This document shows positions 1 through 11,390 of a stretch of 64,000 nucleotides of DNA, piece after piece; position 1 is the stretch's first letter, and each line of letters starts with the position of its first letter. Under the pieces are notes generated by a model. That model worked only from the letters and a program-made list of their open reading frames with translations, did not search any database and was not told where the DNA came from. Origin of the DNA: Salvia splendens (taxonomy: Eukaryota; Streptophyta; Magnoliopsida; Lamiales; Lamiaceae). The stretch covers positions 1,178,001 to 1,242,000 of the forward strand of contig NC_056049.1 of assembly GCF_004379255.2 (NCBI RefSeq), given 5' to 3'. The translations under genes were made by a program, and so were the position numbers.

Positions 1-2742
1 CACGTATTTACTTACCTTATACACAGGCCCGAATCCCCCTCGCCTATCTTGTTAGCATTATTAAAGTTGTTTGTAGCTTCTTTGATCTCTTTTAAAGTGA
101 AGTAGCCATCAAGTCCTCGGAGTTCTGCATTGAGTAACTAATGAACTTGCAAAACCGTGTAAGCGAGAGACTGCAGTTATATTACCTGTATCTTCGCCTC
201 CTTTTCCTCCGATAACACACAAAATCAACAGCACGGCTGCAGCAGAAGAGAGGATGATTCCAGTAATGGCAGTGGCAGTTAATCCGGTGCTAACATCAAA
301 ATCTGCTAAGAACGACAAGCCAACCTCGTGATTATGCAGAGACGAAATGTGAACCGAGAAGGGTTTAGAGTACGTACTAGGCGTCACGGCAATAGCAGAT
401 ATCAACGGTCCGTATGTGCCTCTGTCAGGAATGGCGGTCGTCCCCTTTCCTCGCCAGTACAAGTGGATCTCCAACGTGCCACCGTTCACGAAGACATCAA
501 AGTCTCTATAGATACCTTTCCTAACACCCTTAGCTTCCTCTACTATGTTGAAGTCCGTCAAAACCACGCGCCCCTGCAATGGAAAGTCGGTATACATGGA
601 AGCGAAGCCAAGAATTCGAAAAAAGCAGGACACGGCTTACTTGTATCGCCACATCAAAAATCCTTCTCCCGTTGCTGCTAAACTTGGAGTCATCGGAGAA
701 AATTATTTCAGCGAAATGGAGGCGTACTCTATACATTCCTCTGCGCAAGCAAAGGCCGTAGTACTTAAGTGAAGAAGGCGAAAGACGAGCTGTTTCATAA
801 ATTGATGCGTTCTGCGACAACATTGGAGTGTTGTTTTCCGCAACGAATCTCCCCTGGTCGTTTCCTATGTAAATGCCAGTGCTGCTGTATGCCCATTTAT
901 CAGTGGATTCAAAGTGTGATGGACCTGCATCAATTGCGCTCTCTTCGTATTCATTTCCTTCGAAGTTAACCTTTACTCCTCCACAGTTTATGAAAATACA
1001 GTGACAATGAGTAGTCGAACATGGAACCTAACTGTAAGTAGTTACATGAGCAGAAGGACTTACAGCCGGGGTTACTCGCGCAATGAAGGTCTCGTTTCAA
1101 ACACCATAAGGTTCTGTAAGAATGGTTCATCTTCGCATTAAAAACAAGAGAACTGCCACAGGCAATAGGGAATCAATAGGAACTCACGATTTGCTCGATG
1201 TATTTGAATGGCTTGCAACTAAATTTCTGCAGACACTCAAGGTGTGTTAATACCTACTGTTAAAAGGTTCGAATCAGTTATAGAAACGAGAACGTACACA
1301 GTGGAAAACTGTCGGCAGCTTCTCACAGAAGGCTTTGTGAAGCTGTTGTAAGATACATCCCTGCAGTTCGTTTGTTCGTTCGTTCGTTAGTTAGTTAGTA
1401 ATAAATTTCCGTTACTCTCGATTTTGATATAAGTCTCACATATTCTGTCTGCTATTCATGATCCAATCAGGTATCTCTCCAGTCAGCAAGTTTTTAGACA
1501 AAAACCTATAAACAAACATAAAACATCGTTAAGACAGAAAAAACAGATGGGAAATCGTAATAATATACGTACATGAATCTCAGTTTTTCTAACTCTCCAA
1601 GTCTGTCTGGGATTTCCCCATTCAACATATTGAAACTGAGGTCACTGTCAAATATATTAGAATCAGATAGCAAATATAATTTGATTTTATAAACATTTTT
1701 CTAAAAATCGGACACGAAATGATCTGATAAGTACTTCTGATGTGAGAAAAAAACAAACTAACAGAGTGTCTAGTAGAGTCATGTCTCCTAAGTACTCAGG
1801 AATCGTGTCGTTGATCGAGCAATTTCTTAAAATCCTGCATCACATCGACGTGAACATCACTACTGCTGAAAACTTATCAGTAGAAAAATATGTACTCACA
1901 AATACTTCATGGCTCTCATCCGCTGCAAATTGGGGAAACTCATGGCTGTTCCCTCAAGATCGGATATCCTCCTGGCGAAAAACGAACCATGTTTTTACAA
2001 TAGCGGAATCAAGACCAAACAGATAAGAGTGCTTAAAGATCTGTCAAACGTTCCAAACACGATATTGCTTCAGGAATAGGACCCTCCATCGATGTTCCTT
2101 GCAAGTCTCTGCAACGAGTTAAGTATGAATCATACCTTAATACTATAAAGGTCGGAGTGAAGTTTGGTCGAAAGAACCAGACTCACAGTCTCGTTAGTTG
2201 GATCCACTTTCCAATGAAATCGGGTATCATCTTGCAGTTTAATCTTAGTACATCTTGCAGTTTAATCTTAGTACAATCTCAAAGTTCAGTCCGTAAAGAA
2301 AGTGGCCTTTTTCGTGTTTTGTGCTCAAATATATCTTACAAATCTGTCAAGTTCCTTAGATTGCCAAATGTCACCGGTATAGTTCCACTGAAGTTGTTCG
2401 CGGAAAGCAAGCTGCGAAAGAAAATCAAGAGACGAAGATAGATATGATCAGTACTTTGTTACTAGAATGGTTTTGGATGCTTCATAAATTATGATCAGAA
2501 ATCTTACAGCCTCTTCAGGTTCCTCAAACTTCCTAGATTCTCCAGAAGATTCCCTTCGAGCAGATTATCTTTCAAGATCCTAGATTTCAGACAATGACAG
2601 ATACTTGAATCTGAAACATTCTTGCACATATAAAGTAACTAGCATTTTCACTTGCAGAACTCTGAGAGTGGTAATGTTTCCGATTTCAGCCGGGATTTCG
2701 CCACTAATATGGTTTCCAAGAAGGGACCTGATGCGGGAACAT
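1..2742 (-). pseudogene. LRR-malectin receptor-like kinase, copy A, truncated and frameshifted
   Basis: This is a member of the plant LRR-VIII-2 receptor kinases (leucine-rich repeats, malectin domain, one membrane span, Ser/Thr kinase), read on the minus strand. Visible exons, from the N-terminal side: about eight LRR exons between 2742 and 1440, each near 72 bases and giving an LRR of the L-x-x-N-x-x-x-G-x-IP type; the malectin exons (about 985-641 and 573-378, containing INCGG and LHFAEIIFSDD); a membrane-span exon (about 306-186); and the juxtamembrane exon 124-16, which ends in the kinase glycine loop. The rest of the kinase lies beyond the left edge. Exons 1-4 of the family are missing beyond 2742, where unrelated sequence starts. 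The juxtamembrane exon is 109 bases against 119 in copy C. Nine of those bases are a codon-level difference; the tenth is a lost G in the run encoding GEGGFG, which shifts the frame. I therefore call it a pseudogene, although a sequencing error in the G run is possible. Confidence 0.75.
2229..2274. repeat. 23-bp perfect tandem duplication inside an LRR exon of copy A
   Basis: Two head-to-tail copies of the unit beginning ATCTTGCAGTTTAATC lie at the 5' border of an LRR exon (minus strand). Because 23 is not a multiple of three, the LRR frame read from the downstream side cannot continue through both units. This fits decay of copy A. Confidence 0.85.
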
Positions 2743-3030
2743 CCCCAAATCTCTCTTATTTAGTTTAATATTGATTTAGCATATATTTCCGTATATTGTT
2801 AGGATCTTTATTTTCTTATTCTCTAAGTCAGGGTAGTCTTATAAATATGAGGCATTGTATTCTTCCCATTCAATCAAGAAATAACATATTTTCCCAATTT
2901 TATCGTCTTCTTTAATTTTCTGCAAACACTAGTTTTGGAGTTGGAGCTGATCCCGGGGAAAGCCCGTGACGTCCACCTTTATCCTTCCTTCGTCGACCGC
3001 TCGTCGTCGCCGGAATCTTGTTAAGGGAGT
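2743..3030 (+). mobile_element. probable LTR-retrotransposon fragment
   Basis: The homology of copy A to its paralogues stops at about 2742. The next stretch looks like the 3' half of a plant LTR: a TATAAATATGAGG promoter-like box near 2842, then a polyadenylation-type run with ATTCAATCAAGAAATAAC, then a TCTTCTTTAATTTTCTGC end. GC-richer sequence follows. No primer-binding site or second LTR is visible, so class and borders are uncertain. Insertion or rearrangement here would explain the loss of the 5' exons of copy A. Confidence 0.35.
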
Positions 3031-3108
3031 GCACCATTAACAATTGGTGCACTTTTTCTAAAAATAGTCTCATTTCTAAAAATGGAAAGTTTACGATATT
3101 TAGTACTA

Positions 3109-3298
3109 CTCACTCCGTCCACAAAAAATAGTCTCATTTCTAAAAATGGAAAGTTTATCTCTCATAATTTACTTACTTTTTCTATTTTCTTTCATGCCTT
3201 ATCCACTTTTTTTCACTCTCTCCCTCTCTTACTTTAACAATCGTACATTAAAACTCGTGTCGTTCACAAATGAGACTAATTTTTATGGACGAAGGGAA
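3109..3298. mobile_element. Stowaway-type MITE (degenerate)
   Basis: It starts CTCACTCCGTCC after a TA dinucleotide and ends GGACGAAGGGA, the imperfect inverted form of the common plant MITE end CTCCCTCCGTCC. The 34 bases just outside (3059-3092) repeat the first internal part (AAAATAGTCTCATTTC), so a second partial copy abuts it. Confidence 0.6.
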
Positions 3299-4196
3299 TA
3301 GTTCTAAGGTTTAATACCAAACATTATAAATTACAAAGTTTCATTTTTTCTCATCTATGGTACAAAACGATATCTCCAATGATGGTTAAAAAAATGTTGT
3401 TTAATTAAAACAGGAAAAGAAAAAGAAAAAGATATTTTTTTATAAAACAATATTGTTATGAGACTTTATCAACATTATGATTTAAATGACTGTAATTTTA
3501 TTTGTTTAATCTATATGGATGAATACTCATAATCTGTAGGCCAATGTTATTGTTTTTTTTATGTTGTTTTGATTACCAAAAATAAATGAATTATTACTAT
3601 AGAAATTCTTTATACTATGTCAGGCTCAAAGGCAATAATAGCTGCTTCATTTTTCTTAGTATTATATTTTCAGCTGCATATTCTTTATCGTTGACAGTTT
3701 TAGTTTATATGAGTAATTTTTGAAGTCAATATTTACCTATGGAAAAGAATAAAATTTCATGTATTGTCAAATGGCCCATTTGGTCGAACATATAATTTAC
3801 TTCTCTTTCCTACTTAGGTCAATAAATCTACTTTATTCTTTTCATTCAATAATTTTAGATGTATCAACACCATAATATCGAGTTGAATTCCTTATTAGAA
3901 AAATATACCTAGGTATGGAATTATTGTTTCAATTGATTAAAATATCCTAATTAGAAAAATATAACCCAAATGAATAGATTAAAACATCCTAAGGTGGCCC
4001 AATCAAAGCCTGCTATTACGAATCGTCATAAACTAAGATATTTCAGAGGTCATAAATCTAGAGTAAAAGGTTATTTGTTTCTAAAATTATGATTTTCATA
4101 GATCAAATAAATATTGTTATTTATTAGATTAATTGTAATTTCAAACATTTTTATTTATTAGATTAATTGTAATTTTTTTTGCCAATTAAATTGCAG
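3299..4196. other. AT-rich intergenic DNA before pseudogene B
   Basis: I see no coding exon, RNA gene or complete transposon here. Exons 1 and 2 of the receptor-kinase family (signal peptide and cysteine-pair region) should sit here if copy B were whole, and I do not find them. Confidence 0.6.
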
Positions 4197-7100
4197 AATT
4201 CTGAAGGCCCAAAATCTTAATGGATCGGTCCCACGCGAACTTGTGAGACTCCCATTCCTTCAAGAAATGTAAGTAATAATTAATTGATTTTTGACGTAAT
4301 ATCCAATTAGAGTTTATAAATGTTAAACTAATAGTAATTATTAATCTCACATGAAGACGTCATTAATTTACCATTAACATTTGTTATAATTCACCATAAG
4401 AGTTTAGCATTTCAGTAATAAGCACATCTCTAATTTTATAATCATAAATTAATTTTTAATTCGAAATAATCATTACCGGTCAATATTTAAAAGATAGAGT
4501 AACTAATTTAACTGCCGAGTTTCAACTGCATATTTCTTACAGTGATCTTCTCACTCGGAACTCTCAACGGCACCATTCCTCCGGAATGGGGCTCCATAAA
4601 ACTCATAAATATGTATGTTCTCACTCTCATTGCGCGCGCACACACACACACAAATCTCAGTTCAATTGAGTACAAATGTTTGGATACTCAATTGAACTGA
4701 GATTTGTAAATAGAGTTGGTTTTTGATGTAATGTTGCAAATGCAGTTCTCTGATTGGAAACCGTGTAACTGGTTCGATACCAAAAGAGCTCGCCAACATC
4801 ACTACACTTCATAAACTGTTAACATTTCCTCATCTCCTAATTTTGTTATTTAAGTATTTGATAAATAAAGTGTTTTGCTCATGATCTTTCTCATATGCAA
4901 ACTTTTTAGTGTTTTGGAGTACAATCAGTTGTCTGGAACTATCCCTCCCGAGCTCGGGAATCTTCCTCAAATACAAAGACTGTAAGGCCTCTGCGAATTC
5001 TTCCCCCTCCCGCCTTCGTATGTAGATTGTTTTTCATAGATTTGCTGATTTATCGTTGTTTTTCTATAATATCGCCGTGAAGACTATTCACCTCAAACAA
5101 TCTAACCGGAGAATTACGCGCAAGTCTAGCAAAACTGACCACTTTGACAGACTTGTTGTAGTAATCTCTTGATACCAGTGCTTCAATCTTTGAATATCTA
5201 ATTGCCGTTTCGATGTAGTCGTGTTAGTGATAACAACTTCATAGGAAGCATACCAAATTTGATCCAGAACTGGACAAATATGGAAAAACTGTAAGAGTTG
5301 AAATACATTTACATTGATGTTTTGGATATTCCCCACAACCATCTATTTACTGACTAGCTCTAGATGTATCGTGTATTTTGATTTCAGAGTGATTCAGTCT
5401 AGCTGGGCCGATCCCTTCTGGCATTGCTTCCTTAACCAAAATGACTGACTTTACGTTTTGATTCACTTATTAGATTCGAAAGGTTTAGATCTTCGCTCGG
5501 GATCATTTAGCCTAAGGCAACTCAAAGCTGCCACAAACAACTTTTCTCATCAAATTTTTATACAGTATTTGTTTTATTGATTGACTTAATCATGCATATG
5601 TATAGGATCACCTTAACGATTCTAAGTTCAATAAAGCTTTTGAGTTCTTAGTGCCTGAGATCTCGAATCAGTTTCAGTAGCATTAGCATGTAACAGAATA
5701 AATTATTCGAGCGCTCTTTAACGGATTTGTTGTTTTGCATCGTCTAAGTTTCAACAAATTAAAAGGACCATTACCTGAGAGCTTTATTAATCTATCAAAA
5801 ACGGAGTACATGTAAGAGTTTCGATCTACAACCATTACTGGTGTATTTGCTCATTCAAGATACTAATGTTGCCGGGAATTCCCTAACTGGGCCGCTGCCG
5901 GATTGGATGCTGAAAGACAGGAAAGTCATGTAAGACTCCCATCCCCACTATTCTCTATGTGCGTCTCTTAAAACTGGACATTGGTTACTCATCATACTAT
6001 GAAGTATTGAACCCATGAAAACAAATTTGTTTCTCAATTTGGATTTTGGGTGCAGTGACTTGTCATACAACAACCTTACATATGGAAGTTTACCAACAGT
6101 GTCAGAACTCTGAAGTGCTCATCAGCTGTTTTCAAGTATAACATTGTTAAATTTCAAATATATATGTCGGCAAGGTTTGTTGTTGTCTGCTTTATAATAG
6201 CGAATGCCCTAATTTGATCTCAGCAATGCATGCGGAGATTGAAGAAAAACAAGTGATTGCAGAAGCACCTAATACCGGCAAGAAACTCAGGAAACTGCAC
6301 AATGGTAATTACTCTATGAACATAAGTCACATAACCATATTTGTCTCATTCCTCAGTTGACATCTCAATCTTGGATATTTAATATTGCTATATTGTAGTA
6401 TGAATTATTCATGTACTTTACATTCTGATTTGCAAATTGTCTCATGTTCCCTTGACTTATTTGATTCTCTTATCAGATTTGAAAGGTGGATCATTTACCC
6501 TAAGGCAACTCAAAGCTGCCAGTCTGCCACAAACAACTTCTCTCCTGCTAATAAGATCGGCGAAGGTGCGCATTCAAGGTAACATAAACTACAAATATAT
6601 TGTTACTCTTCATTTCTGAACTTTGTTTACTGTTCTCTATTTTCTAATGGGCGTTCTGTCGGATCATACAATCATTGCTGTGAAGCAGCTTTCATCAAAA
6701 TCAAAGCAAGGGAACCAACCGCGAATTTGTGAATGAATTAGGCATGATTTCTGCAGTACAACATCCTCATCTTGTTAAGCTGTATGGATGCTGCATGGAA
6801 AGCAACCAGTTGATGCTTGTGTACGAGTACATGGAAAACAATAACCTTGCTCGCGCATTATTTGGTAAGCGACTCTAACGTTTAAACTTCTACTTTAAGT
6901 CATCCTTGTGAAACAGCTTTCCCATGTTTTTTTTTTGTTACATTCATGTTTCATAACAGGTCCAGTAGAACACCAATTGCATTTGGATTGGCCAATGAGG
7001 CAAAAGATCTGCGTCGGGATAGCAAGGGGTTTGGCTTACCTCCACGAAGAATCAAGGCTGAAAATTGTCCATCGCGATACAAGGCTACTAACGTGCTTCT

Positions 7101-7601
7101 TGATAAGAAATTAGTCCCTAAAATATCTGATTTTGGGCTCGCGAAGCTGCATGAAGAAGAAGGGAATTGCAAATTTAGTTCTTTAACTTAATTCTTAACT
7201 TCAACATTATTCCAATTTTCATTCATTTTTTCTTCACTCAGGCTATATCCTTGAAAGCGAAAGGGGACTTGTTGGAGCTAGTCGACCGGAGATTAGAGTC
7301 GACATTGAACAAGGAAGAGATGGCGAGAGCTATAAATGTGGCGCTCATTTGCGCGAATGTTGTAGCTGCAGAAAGGCCGAGTATGTCAGCTGTAGTGAGC
7401 ATGCTCGAGGGGAAAGATGGCGTTCCAAAGTTGGCTTCCGAGACGAGCATCTCAGTTTACAAGACGAGACCCGGTGAAGTGGAGATGGGTACATTGGATG
7501 GGGAGGGTGTTTCCATGGATGCGCCGTGGAGTGGTTATTCAAATTCTGCTGCTGATCTTTATCCACTTTCTGAGGAGAGAGGTTACAGAGGAAACTTTTA
7601 G
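4197..7601 (+). pseudogene. LRR receptor-like kinase, copy B, scrambled pseudogene
   Basis: This is a decayed tandem copy of the intact gene downstream. LRR exons align one for one with copy C: 4197-4268, 4553 onward, 4746-4817, 4910-4981, 5083-5153, 5219-5290, then 5740-5812, 5860-5930 and 6055-6110. The exon at 4553 has small indels that shift the frame. The exon near 5388 has lost several bases and its donor site. The malectin exons are absent. A juxtamembrane kinase exon appears twice: at about 5473-5560, out of order inside the LRR region, and at about 6476-6580 with a corrupted glycine loop. The exon near 6655 has a 4-base AACC insertion; HRDIK at about 7072 lost one base. The exon with APE is missing, and only the last exon (7248-7601) is an open frame. 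No intact kinase can be made. Confidence 0.9.
4650..4707. repeat. perfect 23-bp inverted repeat (hairpin) in an intron of pseudogene B
   Basis: The arms 4650-4672 and 4685-4707 are exact reverse complements (ACAAATCTCAGTTCAATTG...), with a 12-base loop. The corresponding intron of copy C has two same-direction relatives of this motif (near 15239 and 15345) instead of an inverted pair. Confidence 0.85.
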
Positions 7602-8039
7602 TAAAAAAATGAAACTATGTATTTATATCAATTGTGGTTGGTCGAGCGTTAACCTTCTCTTCTTCCGCAGTAAGGCCTGAGATACGAATCCCATCAACGA
7701 CATTTTTATACTACCTCTGTCCTTTATTAAGTGACTCACATTCATCCAACTTAAATGCGTCATTCTCTCTTACTTTATTCGTTTCACTTATATAACAAAA
7801 TCTCATTTTCTTAAATCCGTCGTCTCTTCAAATCTTAGATGAATCAAAAACCTGCGTTACAAGAAATAGACATTTAGTTGCTGAATTTAAGCTCCAAAGG
7901 CAAGCTACTAGAATAGATCCTCAATGAAATGAACAAAGGCAATGATTTTGATGAGAACATGTGACAAGCCAAATAATTAAAGACTAAGTAATACTATTAA
8001 TTAATTTAAAGATTCACAGCCCCTATCTCAAAAATGATA
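7602..8039. other. non-coding DNA downstream of pseudogene B
   Basis: It contains the old 3' untranslated sequence shared with copy C (a GAAACTAT motif after the stop) and a short Stowaway-like end near 7712. No gene is seen. Confidence 0.5.
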
Positions 8040-8299
8040 CTCCTTTCGTCCCCCAAATATTGTCCTATTCTGATCAGCACATGTTTTAAGAAATGTAATA
8101 AAAATTGACTTGAAAAAGTCAATGGAATGTGTGTCTTACTTTTATATATTAGTTTTATAATTTTCTAATAAAATGTGAGTAGGAATGAGTTAGTGGAATA
8201 TGAGATCCACTATAAAAAATGATAAAAAGTGAAATGAGACAAATTTTGTGGGACGGATAGAAATGGAAAAATGGGACAAACTTTCAGGGACTGAGGGAG
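8040..8299. mobile_element. Stowaway-type MITE
   Basis: The ends are CTCCTTTCGTCCC and GGGACTGAGGGAG, flanked by TA on both sides. The interior carries the motif GAGTTAGTGGAATATGAG, shared with the elements at 22243 and 30876, so these form one family. Confidence 0.8.
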
Positions 8300-8394
8300 T
8301 AGTTTGCAAACAAAGATATGACGGGCGAGCTATATCTTTATAGCCACACTCGCTTGATAAACTGCTCCGGACGAGAACAAACATGACGTCCCGT

Positions 8395-8940
8395 CTTCAT
8401 CCTCATTTCCGCCATGTTGGACTCTTGAGGCGAGTCGAGGAAGAAGCAGACCACTGCACATTCATCATCATCATCAACCTTATACTTATGCTTCCATCCA
8501 GTATGTGCTGCATTCACTACTGCTCGAGCTGCACTCAAGAGTGTAGGGGACCTGGACACGACAGCTTGCACCCGACCTCGTCCCAAAAAAATGTACCCCG
8601 GCTGCTGCTAGGACTACAAGCTCGTCTTGATCCACAGTCATCACTGGAACGAATGCGTTATTCTCGTCTCTCATCCCTAGTACTGCTCTCGAGTCCCCAA
8701 TATTTCCGATTGTAAGATCTTGACCCTATCAACAAATAAGCACAGTTGTGTGAGTTGCTGATATTTCCAAAAACCAATAATAAGTACTAATGTGTATCAT
8801 AGTATTACCTCTTTCACCATGTTCACTGTTGTAGTTCCACTACATACGCAATCCGAATTCGTCTCGTTTCTCAACTCAGAACTGCTTCCGGTTCTCCTAA
8901 CAATCTTGACTTCCCAGTTTTCACTCAGCTTCTGAGGGAG
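8395..8940 (-). pseudogene. protein phosphatase 2C fragment
   Basis: Two stretches on the minus strand match plant PP2C proteins. About 8930-8808 gives a segment with DCVCSGTTTVNMVKE, followed by a donor site; about 8727-8600 gives GQDLTIGNIGDSRAVLGMR, the conserved GDSR motif. The reading then jumps to AARAVVNAAHTGWKHKYK and DECAVVCFFLD, which belong at the C-terminus of the family. The roughly 100 residues between, with the DG and DN metal-binding motifs, are missing, and the join changes frame. N-terminal exons are not recognisable. It cannot make an active phosphatase. Confidence 0.75.
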
Positions 8941-9978
8941 GAAATTCCGGTAGTCGTGTCTTCTGTTGTCGAACCAAACTCTGAATCATCAGTGAATTTT
9001 GTCGCGTCGAACCAAACTTCCACAATTCATTATTACAGAGAAAACCAAGGTAGTGCAATTCATTAGTACAGATAGAAACATGACAAAAGCGAAAAGGAGT
9101 AACGAGCATGAGATAAGTGGCAACCTCCAAAACAAGCATGGCAAGGCCTTGCTGTGAAGAGAGGGAGGCGATCTCAGTAGGGGCCGATTCAAGAAGACGT
9201 TCGGGTCACGATGCTTAGATGATGTCATTGTCGAAAACTTCCACTTCTTAGCCACCATGGGTGAAGTGGCCAAGTGGGCACAGGGCTCCTCTTACTTTCG
9301 CAGGATAAGCACGATCCCATCCCGATGATATTCAATACACACTCGCGGTTCGCCCCACTCTGCCACAAATTATACTACTACTAACTAGTAATAATCACTC
9401 CCTTCACCTCTTTACATCAAAGATCACAATACACATAACATGCACAAACTCACACAATACACACAAAATACACATACTAGACACGCGCACATAGCACCCT
9501 ATGCACAATATACACACACTGCACACACACAATATACATGCACATGTACACACAAGGCTATTGAAGTTAAGTAGGAGTGTAGAATTAAGAAGAATTCCAA
9601 TGGTGAAATAGAAAGTTATAAAGCTAAACTCATTGCAGAAGGATGAACCAAAGCAAACACACCCCTCCCCTCAATACATACAGCTTTACAATGTGGAGTT
9701 GTATTTGAAAATAAATGAAACATAAAATTCAGCAAATATCCACAAAACTACGATACATGTATATGCAACATAACTTGTAAAATGATTAACTGTAATCCTT
9801 GTTCTAACACAAGGATCATACAATTGTCACTCTTTATGTCTTGACCATCTCTTCCCTTAACTATTTATAAATCCCACTAATTCATTTCTATTCATTTTAT
9901 ATTTTAATATATTTATTATGAAACTTAATTAAATTATTTTTTAATTTAATTAAAATATGAGATTCATTAAAAATAAAA
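8941..9978. other. non-coding DNA with CA-rich tracts
   Basis: The region around 9420-9560 is rich in ACACA-type simple sequence. I see no convincing exon, although a few residues near 9250 (GHLV-like) may be further PP2C debris. Confidence 0.45.
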
Positions 9979-10100
9979 GGGATATTGGCCCCTAATATCA
10001 CATAACTTTCAAAAAGTTCGTGATATTAGTGGCCAAATTTAAAGTTCGTAGGAAAAACCCAACTTTTTGACTGTTCCGTGATATTAGAGGCCAATATCCC
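9979..10100. mobile_element. 122-bp foldback MITE
   Basis: The element starts GGGATATTGGCC and ends GGCCAATATCCC. The inverted ends extend to about 22 bases (..CTAATATCAC) with one mismatch, and the interior is partly self-complementary. A diverged relative lies near 21564-21710. No target duplication could be defined. Confidence 0.65.
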
Positions 10101-10325
10101 AAAATATAATATGCATTTGTAAATTAATTTTAATAAAATTTTTAAACTAATATTCAAATTAAATTCCCCCTACGTACGAGATACTCTTTGAGACGAGACT
10201 CGTGCAACGTGCCTCTCGCCGATGGCTCGTCTCAGCGAGACGAGATCTAGCACATTCGAGCCGCATTACAGATGCTTTTTCATAAAATAAGTAACTCAAT
10301 TAAGTGGATGTTAATATGTTATGAC

Positions 10326-11235
10326 TAGAGTTGTCAAGTGGGCCGGGCCGACCCATGTCTAAGGCGGGCTGGGCTGTGTTTTTTTAATTTTCCTAGGCCC
10401 GGCCTTGCCCCGCCCAGGCCCGCTTGCCATGTGGGTGTGGGCTGGGCTTTTTAAAGTTTTTTGTTTATGTATCTTAAGATATGTTAACTATATTATATGA
10501 AAAAATAAAACATACAACTTGTATTTATATCTCATTTACAATAAGTCCAAATTTAAAGTAAGTGCATTTAAGTTCATTTACTGACTTTTTGTTAACATCA
10601 TTTTTCATGTTCTTTATTCTTTTTTAAAGTAAGTGCATAGCTAAATGAAGAATCAATATTGTTAGTTTTATTAGTCTATGATGGCACATGAGTTGATGTT
10701 GTATTTTTAAAACTACAAGTATATGAACTAACTAACAAATTTAAAGAATTCTATAATTATTCATCAAATATTAAGGTTTGAATACGTAATATTCTTAAAG
10801 ATAAACTTCAGAACCATCTTTTTTACATCTTGGATAAAAAATATAAGAAAAAAAATTAGATGTAGTCAAGATTGAATGTTGCATTCATGATTTGGATGGA
10901 AACTTATGTTGATATTAGACTATTACTGTTTGAGTCCATTCGGAGACATCCAAAAAATTGGAACGATATAGACAAATTACCATGTGTCATGCACAAGATG
11001 TCATGCATAATTAGAGAAATATACTATTATTAGTGATTAATCACCTAATTACATTAAAAAAACTAATTATAGAAGGTGGGCCTCTGATGGGTCTGGGCTT
11101 GGCCTGAGCTTCAAATGGTCCTGGGCCTGGGCCAGGTCTGGGTTTACAAAATGGCCCAATTGGAGCCCATCTCAACTAATGAACCCAACCCAGGCCCGCT
11201 TCGTTTCACTGGTCCCCACCCAGTTGACAACTCTA
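10326..11235. mobile_element. non-autonomous hAT element with 8-bp target duplication
   Basis: The inverted ends are TAGAGTTGTCAA and TTGACAACTCTA. The flanks carry an exact 8-base direct repeat, GTTATGAC (10318-10325 and 11236-11243), the signature of hAT transposition. The 910-bp interior has GGCCCGGCC-rich subterminal blocks at both ends and an AT-rich centre with no transposase frame, so an outside hAT transposase must have moved it. Confidence 0.9.
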
Positions 11236-11390
11236 GTTATGACCTAAATTACATTTATACGAATTGACGCTGCAAATGTGGCGAAGGCGATGACCACCTT
11301 GCAAAGGTGCTGCTCCAACTCAGACAATGTGTTTTTTCTAATAAAAGGTAGTGTGAATTTCATATGCTGTAATATTTCACTTTTAATAAA

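Noticed and set aside
9150..9275. Possible N-terminal PP2C exons
   Set aside because: Residues resembling GH and SQQG motifs occur in the wrong order for the family, so they are not reliable.
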